In this document: piece after piece, positions 1-5,583 of the stretch | Numbering within the stretch: position 1 is the stretch's first letter | How the letters are laid out: the number at the start of each line of letters is the position of its first letter | DNA from: Thiobacillus sp. | GTDB lineage: Bacteria > Pseudomonadota > Gammaproteobacteria > Burkholderiales > Thiobacillaceae | Assembly (NCBI GenBank): GCA_011391285.1 | Contig: JAABQU010000016.1 | Location: 1-7,062, forward strand | DNA: 7,062 nucleotides | Reading direction: 5' to 3' | Position numbers and translations under genes: made by a program | The notes under the pieces: generated by a model | The model's database searches: none | What the model was told of the DNA's origin: nothing | What the model saw: only the letters and a program-made list of their open reading frames with translations

Positions 1-242
1 TCGTAGCCGGTCAGGTGCAGCAAGGCGTAGATCAGCATCGAGCCGTGGCCGTTCGACAGCACGAAGCGGTCGCGATCTGCCCACTTGGGGTTGGTGGGGT
101 TATGGCGCATATGGTGATTCCACAGCGTTTCGGCGATTTCCGCCATGCCCATGGGGGCGCCGGGGTGGCCGGATTTGGCTTTTTCGACTGCATCCATCGC
201 AAGCGCGCGGATGGCATTGGACAGGTCGGTACGGGTTGGCAT
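1..242 (-). CDS. tkt: Transketolase, N-terminal fragment
   Basis: Transketolase is a thiamine-diphosphate enzyme that moves two-carbon ketol units between sugar phosphates in the cytoplasmic pentose phosphate pathway, and in the Calvin cycle of autotrophs. Only the first 80 codons are present; the gene runs off the left edge (full family length is about 660 residues). The fragment reads very like the E. coli enzyme: [20 protein letters not shown] near residues 12-31, then [20 protein letters not shown] around 56-75. The conserved histidines of SGHPG (H26) and NGHGS (H66), which contact cofactor and substrate in this family, fall at the usual numbers. The ATG at 242 is backed by a GAAGGGA ribosome binding site ending 5 nt upstream. 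The gene points the same way as the phosphatase cluster but is 234 bp from it and has its own candidate promoter. Identification is secure; which isozyme it is cannot be told. Confidence 0.96.
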   Translation of the reverse strand, partial: MPTRTDLSNAIRALAMDAVEKAKSGHPGAPMGMAEIAETLWNHHMRHNPTNPKWADRDRFVLSNGHGSMLIYALLHLTGY

Positions 243-247
243 TGCGT

Positions 248-254
248 TCCCTTC
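248..254 (-). promoter_or_regulatory. Ribosome binding site of tkt
   Basis: The minus strand reads GAAGGGA, ending 5 nt before the ATG at 242. It fixes the transketolase start, which also matches the N-terminus of known transketolases. Confidence 0.75.
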
Positions 255-334
255 AGCTAAGTAAAAAAACCGTCGCATTCCACGCCCGGGAAAACCGCGC
301 AGGGGCAGCTTGGGCAGAATATGCAAAAACCCTG

Positions 335-364
335 ATTATCCGTCAGCAGGGCGGGCTTTCGCAA
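335..364 (-). promoter_or_regulatory. Candidate sigma70 promoter of tkt
   Basis: On the minus strand a TTGCGA hexamer (359-364) and a GATAAT hexamer (335-340) are 18 bp apart, matching the sigma70 consensus at 4 of 6 and 5 of 6 positions. Transcription would start near 328 and give a leader of about 85 nt. A competing reading uses CTGACG as -35 and CATATT as -10 with 17 bp spacing, slightly nearer the gene. The rest of the 243-476 gap holds a run of seven T (minus strand, 263-269) and a purine-rich stretch at 381-404 (plus strand). I see no convincing terminator for the upstream phosphatase gene, so readthrough into tkt is possible. Inference from sequence only. Confidence 0.45.
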
Positions 365-476
365 GCCGCACCCAAACCTGACAAAAGAAGAAGCAAGACA
401 AGGGTTTAAACCAGCAAGCTCAAGCCCCGGCTCAGGAGTCGAATCTAAAATCTTTTTATTCCGCCCATGCGGTGGC

Positions 477-1259
477 TTATGCGCCGGCCGCTTTCAGCCA
501 GTCGCGCCATAATGCAAACAATTCGGGGCTGGCCGAGGCCACCACCGAGCGCTCCCATACGTTGGCAATGTCGAACGTGCCGGACAGACTGGCCAGTCGC
601 CCCCCCGCCTCTTCCAGGATCAGCGCGCCAGCGGCGTAATCCCACAGCTTCTGTCCGCCGTGCACATAGATATCGAAGCGTCCGGCGGCGGTGTAGCACC
701 AGTCGAGCGTGGACGCCCCGAAATTGCGCTGCGAAGCATACGGCGGCCACGATGCCAGGCGGCCGGCAAGCTCGCGGTCGATGCGCTTCATTTCCACACC
801 GGCCAGCGCCCGGCGCAGTTCGGTTGCAGGCGCCCGCAGGGGCAGCGGCACGCCGTTGAGGTGCGCTCCGCCACCGCGCTCGGCACTGAACATTTCATCG
901 GCAATCGGATCGTAGACCACGCCGAGCATGCGCTCGCCCTTGTAAAGATAGGCCACCGACACGGCGAAATAGGGCACCCCGGCGACGAAGTTGGAGGTGC
1001 CGTCGATCGGGTCGACGCACCACAGCCCGTCGCGCCCGGCATCCCAGGCATCGTGCTGCTGCTGCTCGGTCATTTCCTCGCCCAGCACCGGGACATTCCT
1101 GATCCGCGGCAGCGCGGCCTCCAGCGCGGCCTGCGTTTCCGAATCGGCCTCGGTGAACAGACTGCCGTCCAACTTGTGGCTGTGCGCCACCTTGAGAAAG
1201 CGCGGGGTCACTTCGCGCTGCGCGACTTCCCGAACCAGCGCCTTGACGTCTTCAAGCAT
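477..1259 (-). CDS. Inositol monophosphatase family protein (SuhB/HisN-like)
   Basis: A 260-residue Mg2+-dependent sugar or polyol phosphatase of the inositol monophosphatase family, full length for the group and cytoplasmic (no signal peptide). The metal-site motifs are all present: TEAD at 36-39, GEE at 60-62, WCVDPIDGTSNF at 80-91 (ligands D83, D86) and WDYAAG at 206-211 (D207). The region around RNFGASTLDW (178-187) is the usual substrate-proximal segment. Family members hydrolyse inositol-1-phosphate, histidinol phosphate, fructose-1,6-bisphosphate or PAP, and the sequence alone does not choose among these, so no symbol is given. The ATG at 1259 lies 2 nt after the stop of the upstream methyltransferase, with no good Shine-Dalgarno of its own, which suggests translational coupling. 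It is the last gene of a three-gene minus-strand cluster. Family assignment is firm, substrate unknown. Confidence 0.93.
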   Translation of the reverse strand: MLEDVKALVREVAQREVTPRFLKVAHSHKLDGSLFTEADSETQAALEAALPRIRNVPVLGEEMTEQQQHDAWDAGRDGLWCVDPIDGTSNFVAGVPYFAVSVAYLYKGERMLGVVYDPIADEMFSAERGGGAHLNGVPLPLRAPATELRRALAGVEMKRIDRELAGRLASWPPYASQRNFGASTLDWCYTAAGRFDIYVHGGQKLWDYAAGALILEEAGGRLASLSGTFDIANVWERSVVASASPELFALWRDWLKAAGA

Positions 1260-1261
1260 GA

Positions 1262-1876
1262 TCAGGTACGCACACAGTAACAGTAGACAAATTCCTGCTC
1301 CTTGCCCGCCGGGGTCTGGTGAATTACGGTTTCATGTCCGAGCACGCGGAAGGGCGCACCAAATTCGGCGTGCAGCGCGTCGGGAGCGTAGCGGACCACG
1401 TCGAGCCCCGAGCATTGCAGCGGCCCGCCGGGGCCGAAGGCGGCGACGATGACGTGGCCGCCGGATTTGACGCTTTTCAGCACCTGCTCGACATAGCGCG
1501 CGCGGTCGGCCGGATCGGTCAGGAAATGAAACACCGCACGGTCGTGCCAGACGTCGTAGTGCGCGGCCGGCAATTCGACCTGGGTGATGTCGCCGGCAAT
1601 CCACTGCACCGACTGCGCGCGCGCGCCGAGCCGCGTGCGGCAGGCGGCCAACGCAGTTTCGGCCAGGTCCAGCACGGTCAGATTGCGGTAGCCGGCGTCG
1701 AGCAGGCCATCCACCAGCACCGACGCGCCTCCACCAACATCGATGATGCGCGCATCCTTGTCCGCGCACCCCTCGATCAGTCGCAGCGACGACGCGGCAT
1801 GCGGCTGGAACCAGCTGACCTCGTCGACCGCCTTGTTGCGATAAACCCCTTCCCAGTGCTGCTGACGGTCAACCAT
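1262..1876 (-). CDS. Class I SAM-dependent methyltransferase, substrate unknown
   Basis: A 204-residue soluble Rossmann-fold methyltransferase. Motif I is IIDVGGGAS (44-52), the SAM-ribose acidic residue is D70 in VLDLAE (68-73), and a GD pair in WIAGDIT (92-98) sits where motif II/III contacts the adenine. HDRAVFHFL (111-119) follows as the motif IV region, then VLKSVKSGGHVIVAAF as the core strand-helix-strand before the C-terminal sheet. These residues define the fold and cofactor but not the substrate; small-molecule (thiopurine- or aconitate-like) and protein targets are equally possible. An upstream in-frame ATG at 1936 would add 20 Arg- and Ser-rich residues overlapping the previous gene. 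The ATG at 1876 is preferred because it has a strong AAGGAGG site and the protein then starts MVDRQQHWEGVY, a normal beginning for this group. It is translated between the PRX-like gene (1 nt gap) and the phosphatase (2 nt gap). Confidence 0.9.
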   Translation of the reverse strand: MVDRQQHWEGVYRNKAVDEVSWFQPHAASSLRLIEGCADKDARIIDVGGGASVLVDGLLDAGYRNLTVLDLAETALAACRTRLGARAQSVQWIAGDITQVELPAAHYDVWHDRAVFHFLTDPADRARYVEQVLKSVKSGGHVIVAAFGPGGPLQCSGLDVVRYAPDALHAEFGAPFRVLGHETVIHQTPAGKEQEFVYCYCVRT

Positions 1877-1877
1877 G

Positions 1878-2435
1878 TCACGCCTCCTTCCACTTGATCG
1901 AGCAGCCCATGCTGGGGATCTGCTCAGCCGGCCCACGCTGGGTTGCGGCGATCTCCTTCATTGCCTCGAACAGGTCGCGGCGCACGCCCTCGGGCGCGGT
2001 TTCCTTGCGCGATACGTCGAAGCGGCCACGGTACTGCAGTTCGCAATCGCGATTGAAGCCGAAAAAGTCCGGCGTGCATACCGCACCGTAGGCCTTCGCC
2101 ACCTGCTGCGTCTCGTCGATCACGTAGGGAAAGCCAAAGCCGAATTCCGCTGCTACTTTTTTCATGTTGTCGAACGTGTCCTCTGCATACTCGGTCGGGT
2201 CATTCGACATGATGGCGATGGCGTGAATGCCATGCGTCTCGAGCTCGGCCAGATCACGCACCAGCCGCGGGCGAATGGCCTTGACATATGGACAGTGGTT
2301 GCAGATAAACATCACCAGCAGACCGTTCGACCCCATCGCATCAGCCAGCGTCCAGATCTTGCCGTCGACGCCAGGCAGGCTGAAGTCGGGCGCTTCCCAG
2401 CCAAAGTCGCACACAGGGGTGGTAAGGGAAACCAT
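1878..2435 (-). CDS. PRX-like thioredoxin-fold redox protein (CNHC active site)
   Basis: A 185-residue protein of the AhpC/TSA-redoxin superfamily, closest in style to the PRX-like 1 group. It has no signal peptide, so it is probably cytoplasmic. Visible features are the N-terminal APDFSLPGVDGK segment (15-26) typical of redoxins, the strand and active site VMFICNHCPYVK (41-52) with a CxxC pair at C45 and C48, a central IMSNDPTEYAEDTF region, the conserved GAVCTPDFFGF segment containing the cis-Pro side of the fold, and a C-terminal GCSIKWK motif with another cysteine. Such proteins are inferred to be thiol peroxidases or disulfide oxidoreductases; a precise reaction is not established for this group. 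The open frame extends upstream to 2561, but that extension would overlap rsmE. The ATG at 2435 has a GGAG site 6 nt upstream and gives the normal N-terminus. It heads the cluster with the methyltransferase and phosphatase. Confidence 0.9.
   Translation of the reverse strand: MVSLTTPVCDFGWEAPDFSLPGVDGKIWTLADAMGSNGLLVMFICNHCPYVKAIRPRLVRDLAELETHGIHAIAIMSNDPTEYAEDTFDNMKKVAAEFGFGFPYVIDETQQVAKAYGAVCTPDFFGFNRDCELQYRGRFDVSRKETAPEGVRRDLFEAMKEIAATQRGPAEQIPSMGCSIKWKEA
1883..1889 (-). promoter_or_regulatory. Ribosome binding site of the methyltransferase, inside the upstream gene
   Basis: The minus strand reads AAGGAGG, a near-perfect anti-16S match, ending 6 nt before the ATG at 1876. The same bases encode the terminal Lys-Glu of the PRX-like protein, whose TGA follows at 1878-1880. 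The site decides the methyltransferase start against the longer in-frame ATG at 1936. Confidence 0.85.
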
Positions 2436-2441
2436 GACGCG

Positions 2442-2445
2442 CTCC
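2442..2445 (-). promoter_or_regulatory. Ribosome binding site of the PRX-like gene
   Basis: A GGAG on the minus strand sits 6 nt before the ATG at 2435. It supports this start over upstream in-frame ATGs that would run into rsmE on the other strand. Confidence 0.65.
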
Positions 2446-2467
2446 GCAGAATTTCTATCAACCCCTG

Positions 2468-2474
2468 CATAATA
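2468..2474. promoter_or_regulatory. Possible shared -10 element of a divergent promoter
   Basis: The two divergent start codons are only 45 bp apart (gap 2436-2480). Within the gap the plus strand carries CATAAT (2468-2473) and the minus strand carries TATTAT (2469-2474), each matching the -10 consensus TATAAT at 5 of 6 positions. The AT-rich heptamer could therefore melt for either direction. On the plus strand a start 7-8 nt downstream would fall at about 2480-2481, the A of the rsmE ATG. No good -35 hexamer is seen on either side, so confidence is limited. Confidence 0.35.
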
Positions 2475-2480
2475 GCAACG

Positions 2481-3242
2481 ATGCCTTTGCCACGTTTTTA
2501 TCTTGATCAGCCGCTCGCCCCGGGCGCCCGTTTCAGCCTGCCACCCGGCCCGGCACGCCATGCCGTGCGTGCACTGAGGCTGACGGTGGGCGATGCAATC
2601 ACCCTGTTCAATGGCCGTGGCGGCGAATACGCCGCCCGCATCGAGCGTATCCAGAAGGATGAGGCGGCAGTCAGCGTGACCGGCTTTACCGACATCGAGC
2701 GCGAGTCACCTTTGCGCGTGATGCTGGCTCAGGGCATATCGAGCGGCGAGCGCATGGACTACACACTGCAAAAGGCGGTTGAACTGGGGGTGGCAGCGAT
2801 CCAGCCGATCGCCGCCAAACGCAGCGTGGTCAAGCTGGCGGGCGAGCGCGCCGACAAACGCGTGGCGCACTGGCAAGGCGTGGTGGCGAGCGCCTGTGAA
2901 CAGTGCGGGCGCAACCAGGTGCCCATGCTGGCTCCGCCGCTGACGCTGGCGCACTGGCTCGGCCATGCGCTTGCACATGGGCGCGACCGGCGTCCCGCTG
3001 GAGAGCACGGGCGACTGTTGTTCCTGTCGCCGCTGGCCGAGGCGCGACTGGCCGACCTGCCGCCACCGGACGCGCAGGACTGGCTGGTGGCTGGACCCGA
3101 AGGTGGATTCGAGGTCGACGAGATCGCCGCACTCGAAGCCGCAGGGGCGATTCCGGTGCGACTGGGACCGCGGGTGCTGCGGACCGAAACCGCTGCGCTG
3201 GCGGCGCTGGCGGCGATGCAGACGCTGTGGGGCGATTTCTAG
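2481..3242 (+). CDS. rsmE: 16S rRNA (uracil-1498-N3)-methyltransferase RsmE
   Basis: RsmE methylates N3 of U1498 in helix 44 of 16S rRNA using SAM, acting on the 30S subunit as a dimer of SPOUT (trefoil-knot) domains. The protein has 253 residues, the usual length. The N-terminal PUA-like RNA-binding part opens with MPLPRFYLDQPL and includes HAVRALRLTVGD and LFNGRGGEY. The SPOUT part contains KAVELGVAAIQPI and the two knot signatures GPEGGF (205-210) and LGPRVLRTETA (228-238), which form the SAM pocket. The ATG at 2481 matches the family N-terminus. The frame stays open back to 1875, but that stretch is antisense to the PRX-like gene and looks like chance. No Shine-Dalgarno precedes the ATG. 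The gene is divergent from the PRX-like cluster and 166 bp before argA. A 9-bp inverted repeat spans its stop codon. Confidence 0.95.
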   Translation: MPLPRFYLDQPLAPGARFSLPPGPARHAVRALRLTVGDAITLFNGRGGEYAARIERIQKDEAAVSVTGFTDIERESPLRVMLAQGISSGERMDYTLQKAVELGVAAIQPIAAKRSVVKLAGERADKRVAHWQGVVASACEQCGRNQVPMLAPPLTLAHWLGHALAHGRDRRPAGEHGRLLFLSPLAEARLADLPPPDAQDWLVAGPEGGFEVDEIAALEAAGAIPVRLGPRVLRTETAALAALAAMQTLWGDF

Positions 3243-3260
3243 GTGGCGGCACCCCACAGC
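3224..3260 (+). repeat. Inverted repeat spanning the rsmE stop codon
   Basis: The arms GCTGTGGGG (3224-3232) and CCCCACAGC (3252-3260) are perfect 9-bp complements around a 19-nt loop that contains the TAG stop at 3240-3242. A competing smaller stem pairs GGTGGC (3242-3247) with GCCACC (3259-3264). No T-run follows, so this is not a standard intrinsic terminator. It could affect rsmE mRNA ends or Rho-dependent termination. Confidence 0.5.
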
Positions 3261-3279
3261 CACCCGGTTCGAATCAGGT

Positions 3280-3305
3280 GCGCTGTTCCATAAATGGAAC
3301 AGCGC
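3280..3305. repeat. Perfect 11-bp inverted repeat between rsmE and argA
   Basis: The arms 3280-3290 (GCGCTGTTCCA) and 3295-3305 (TGGAACAGCGC) are exact complements around a TAAA loop. The inner core TGTTCCATAAATGGAACA could be a dimer operator, or the whole could be an RNA hairpin. A third half-site, TGTTCC, occurs at 3323-3328. No T-tract follows directly, so it is a poor terminator. Its position about 100 bp before argA fits a regulatory role, but I cannot name a regulator. Confidence 0.65.
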
Positions 3306-3327
3306 TGACTGAATATTCCGTTTGTTC

Positions 3328-3354
3328 CCATGCGCGGGCTGATGCCTCGCATGG
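3328..3354 (+). repeat. Stem-loop in the argA upstream region
   Basis: CCATGCG (3328-3334) pairs perfectly with CGCATGG (3348-3354). Inside, GGGC (3336-3339) can pair with GCCT (3344-3347) with one G-U, leaving C3335 bulged and a TGAT tetraloop. A run of five T begins 9 nt later (3364-3368), too far for a canonical intrinsic terminator. The hairpin overlaps by one base the TGTTCC segment that can pair with the preceding repeat, so the two folds compete. Confidence 0.45.
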
Positions 3355-3408
3355 TCCAGCAGGTTTTTCGGTATCCTTCGCGTATTCAATTCCGCTCAGA
3401 CTGCTCCG

Positions 3409-4737
3409 TTGAAAGACACCGCCGATTTCGTCCACTGGTTCCGCTCTGCCGCACCGTACATCCACGGCTTTCGCGGCAAGACCTTCGTCATCGCCTTTGG
3501 CGGCGAACTGGTGGCGGACGGCGATTTTGTGCAACTGGCACACGACGTCAACCTGCTGAACAGCCTGGGCGTGCGGCTGGTGCTGATCCACGGCGTGCGG
3601 CCGCAGGTGGAGGCGCGGCTGACCGAGAATGGCACCGCGCTCCACTACGTCGGCGGCCTGCGTGTCACCGACGACGCCGCGCTCGCGTGCGTCAAGGAGG
3701 CGGCCGGCACGGTGCGGGTTGAAATCGAGGCCCTGCTGTCGCTGGGGCTGGCCAACACGCCGATGGCCGGTGCCGACATCCGGGTGGCGTCCGGTAATTT
3801 CGTCACTGCACAGCCGCTGGGAGTGCGCGAGGGCGTCGATCTTCTGCATACCGGCGAGGTACGCAAGATCGACGCTGCCGCGATCCGCCGCCGCCTCGAC
3901 CAGCACGATATCGTGCTGCTGTCGCCCATCGGCTATTCGCCGACCGGCGAAATCTTCAACCTCAGCCTGGAAGATGTGGCGACCCAGGCGGCGGTCGAAC
4001 TGGCGGCCGACAAGCTCATTTTCCTGATGGATACCGAGGGTGTCCCCGACAAGGGGCGCGCCATCCACAACGCCCTTACCGTCAACGAGGCGCGGCAGGT
4101 GCTCGAAAAAACGGGGCGCGGCAGGTCACGCAAGCTGCCCGAGGACGTGACCTATTACCTGCCCTGCGCGATCACCGCCTGCACCCAGGGCGTCAAGCGC
4201 GCCCACCTGATCAGCCGTCACCGTGACGGCGCGCTGCTGTCCGAACTGTTCACCCGCGAGGGCGTCGGCACGCTCATCACCCCGGCGCCGCTGGAGACCC
4301 TGCGTGCCGCCACCATCGACGACGTCGGCGGCATTCTCGGCCTGATCGAACCGCTGGAGCGCGACGGCATCCTGGTGCGGCGCTCGCGCGAACTCCTGGA
4401 GATGGAAGTCGACCGCTTTCTGGTGCTCGAGTCCGATGGCGTCATCGCCGGCTGTGCCGCGCTTTACCCTTTCCCGGAAGAACAGGCGGCCGAACTCGCC
4501 TGCCTGGCGGTTGCCCAGGATTTCCGGGGACGCGGTTTCGGCGACCTGCTGCTGGCGGAAGCCGAAAAGCGGGGCAAAAAAGCAGGTTTCAACAAGCTGT
4601 TCGTGCTGACGACGCGCACCGAACACTGGTTCGAGGAACGCGGCTTCGTCGACAGCAGCCCCGATCACCTCCCGAAACGCAAACAGGCACTGTACAACTA
4701 CAAGCGGAAATCCAAGGTTCTGCAAAAGTCCCTGTAA
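3409..4737 (+). CDS. argA: N-acetylglutamate synthase (AAK + GNAT)
   Basis: ArgA makes N-acetylglutamate from acetyl-CoA and glutamate, the first step of arginine synthesis, and is the usual point of arginine feedback. The 442-residue protein has the two-domain plan and length of the bacterial enzyme: an amino-acid-kinase-like domain (about 1-285, opening with FVHWFRSAAPYIHGFRGK, then FVIAFGGELV and LGVRLVLIHGVRPQVEARL) and a C-terminal GNAT acetyltransferase domain from about 298. The acetyl-CoA loop RGRGFG is at 373-378, followed by LTTRTEHWFEERGF. The start is taken as TTG at 3409: it is the only usual start codon between the in-frame TGA at 3340 and the conserved N-terminus, but no Shine-Dalgarno precedes it. 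Three inverted repeats lie upstream. Fifteen bp downstream the binding-protein genes begin with no terminator between, so cotranscription is likely although the functions look unrelated. Confidence 0.94.
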   Translation: MKDTADFVHWFRSAAPYIHGFRGKTFVIAFGGELVADGDFVQLAHDVNLLNSLGVRLVLIHGVRPQVEARLTENGTALHYVGGLRVTDDAALACVKEAAGTVRVEIEALLSLGLANTPMAGADIRVASGNFVTAQPLGVREGVDLLHTGEVRKIDAAAIRRRLDQHDIVLLSPIGYSPTGEIFNLSLEDVATQAAVELAADKLIFLMDTEGVPDKGRAIHNALTVNEARQVLEKTGRGRSRKLPEDVTYYLPCAITACTQGVKRAHLISRHRDGALLSELFTREGVGTLITPAPLETLRAATIDDVGGILGLIEPLERDGILVRRSRELLEMEVDRFLVLESDGVIAGCAALYPFPEEQAAELACLAVAQDFRGRGFGDLLLAEAEKRGKKAGFNKLFVLTTRTEHWFEERGFVDSSPDHLPKRKQALYNYKRKSKVLQKSL

Positions 4738-4744
4738 GGAAGGA
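4736..4744 (+). promoter_or_regulatory. Ribosome binding site deciding the TTG start of the first binding protein
   Basis: AAGGAAGGA begins within the argA stop codon and ends 8 nt before TTG 4753. No ATG or GTG lies between the argA stop, which is in the same frame, and the signal peptide, so this strong site makes TTG the natural start. Confidence 0.8.
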
Positions 4745-4752
4745 AAACGACC

Positions 4753-5583
4753 TTGCGTTTATTTGCACTCTGGCTTGGTCTGCTCAGCCTCACCATTCAT
4801 GTGCCGACGCATGCCGCCGGCAAGGAACTGGTGGTCGGCGTGCAGCCCTATGAGCCCACCCGCATGCTGATTGCTGAGCACGAAAAGCTGGCGGTGCATT
4901 TGCGCCAGGCGCTCAACCGCCCGGTGCGCCTCGTGACCGCAAAAGACGTCACCGCGTTTGGCCGCCGCATCCTGGCCGGCGACTACGAACTGGTGATCGG
5001 CGCGGCCCATCTGGTTCGTCTCGCCCAGCAGGACCAGGGCTGGCACCCGCTGGCGCGCTACCTGCCCGATACGCTGGTTTTATTGCTGGCGCGCAAGGAG
5101 GCGGAAAACGACACGGCTGCCGCCCTCCGCGGCAGAACGCTTGCAACCCCCGGGCGCAGCCGCCTGGTGAGCCTGTTGGCAGAACACTGGCTGGATGGGC
5201 AGGGTTTACAGGCCGAACGGGATTTCAGCGTGCTGGACGCCGGCAGCCCCGGCGGCACGGTGCACGCGCTGGTAAGCGGAAAGGCGGACATGGCTGTCGC
5301 CACCCTGGCCAGCATGTCGCAAATCCGCGGCGGCGAAGTGGAACGCCTGCGCATCGTGCGGGAAATCGCCACGATTCCACGGCTGGTTTTTGCCACGCAC
5401 CCGGGCGTGAAACCCGAGATGCGGAGCCGTCTGCAGAATGCACTGCTTGCCTATCGATCCCCGCAAGGCCGCCAGATCGTTGCCATGGCGGAGCATGACC
5501 TGGCCGCGATGGATCCCTATCTCGACCAAACCCGGCGCCTGCTGAAACACGACATCCCGTCCGCGAGGCAGGTTGCGCAATGA
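4753..5583 (+). CDS. PhnD-like periplasmic substrate-binding protein, first paralogue
   Basis: A 276-residue secreted binding protein of the PhnD-like (phosphate/phosphite/phosphonate-type) superfamily. Residues 1-22 form a Sec signal peptide: Arg2, a hydrophobic core over 3-15 and likely cleavage after THA or HAA. The mature part has the family landmarks LVVGVQPYEPTR (26-37), the first-lobe GDYELVIGAAHLVRLA (76-91), ALRGRTLATPG (124-134) at the hinge, and LDAGSPGGTVHALVSGKADM (161-180) in the second lobe. The loop after LRGR reads ATPGRS rather than the STSG seen in known phosphonate binders, so the ligand is not predictable. It starts with TTG behind a strong AAGGAAGGA site, 15 bp after argA. 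Its stop overlaps the next start in ATGA. It aligns along its whole length with the next protein, which suggests an old tandem duplication. With no permease or ATPase beside it and a sensor two genes on, a sensing role seems likelier than import. Confidence 0.88.
   Translation: MRLFALWLGLLSLTIHVPTHAAGKELVVGVQPYEPTRMLIAEHEKLAVHLRQALNRPVRLVTAKDVTAFGRRILAGDYELVIGAAHLVRLAQQDQGWHPLARYLPDTLVLLLARKEAENDTAAALRGRTLATPGRSRLVSLLAEHWLDGQGLQAERDFSVLDAGSPGGTVHALVSGKADMAVATLASMSQIRGGEVERLRIVREIATIPRLVFATHPGVKPEMRSRLQNALLAYRSPQGRQIVAMAEHDLAAMDPYLDQTRRLLKHDIPSARQVAQ

Noticed and set aside
263..290. A T7 run in the tkt leader preceded by a GC-rich segment, considered as an attenuator.
   Set aside because: The best stem before the T-run is about four pairs with a G-U and is separated from it by five bases. 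No alternative fold stands out.
461..472. A CCGC-CCAT-GCGG hairpin just after the phosphatase stop, considered as a terminator.
   Set aside because: Only four base pairs, and in the direction of transcription it is followed by an A-rich run rather than T, so it does not meet intrinsic terminator rules.
1050..1068. A short GCT-type triplet repeat inside the phosphatase gene.
   Set aside because: It simply encodes three glutamines in a variable surface region and is too short to be a meaningful repeat.
1875..2480. An open plus-strand frame leading into rsmE without a stop (about 202 extra codons).
   Set aside because: It is antisense to the PRX-like gene, which has clear motifs and a ribosome binding site, and the rsmE N-terminus is normal at 2481. 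High GC makes such open frames common.
3263..3290. A tRNA 3'-end look-alike: CCCGG, then T-loop TTCGAAT (3268-3274), then 3' acceptor-like bases and CCA at 3288-3290.
   Set aside because: Two of the five T-stem pairs fail, the 5' parts of a tRNA would fall inside rsmE and no D-arm or anticodon arm is present. The acceptor-like bases are better explained by the 11-bp inverted repeat. A tRNA-derived attachment-site remnant is possible but unsupported.
3311..3318. GAATATTC upstream of argA as an ArgR box.
   Set aside because: ArgR boxes are about 18 bp with spaced half-sites. This is a bare 8-bp palindrome, and no ArgR gene is visible in the window.
2706..3389. A long minus-strand open frame opposite rsmE.
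   Set aside because: It is Arg-, His- and Gln-rich with no recognisable domain, as expected of an antisense shadow of a GC-rich gene.
3274..4068. A long minus-strand open frame opposite the 5' half of argA.
   Set aside because: Its composition is typical of a reverse-strand shadow, and argA on the other strand is unambiguous.
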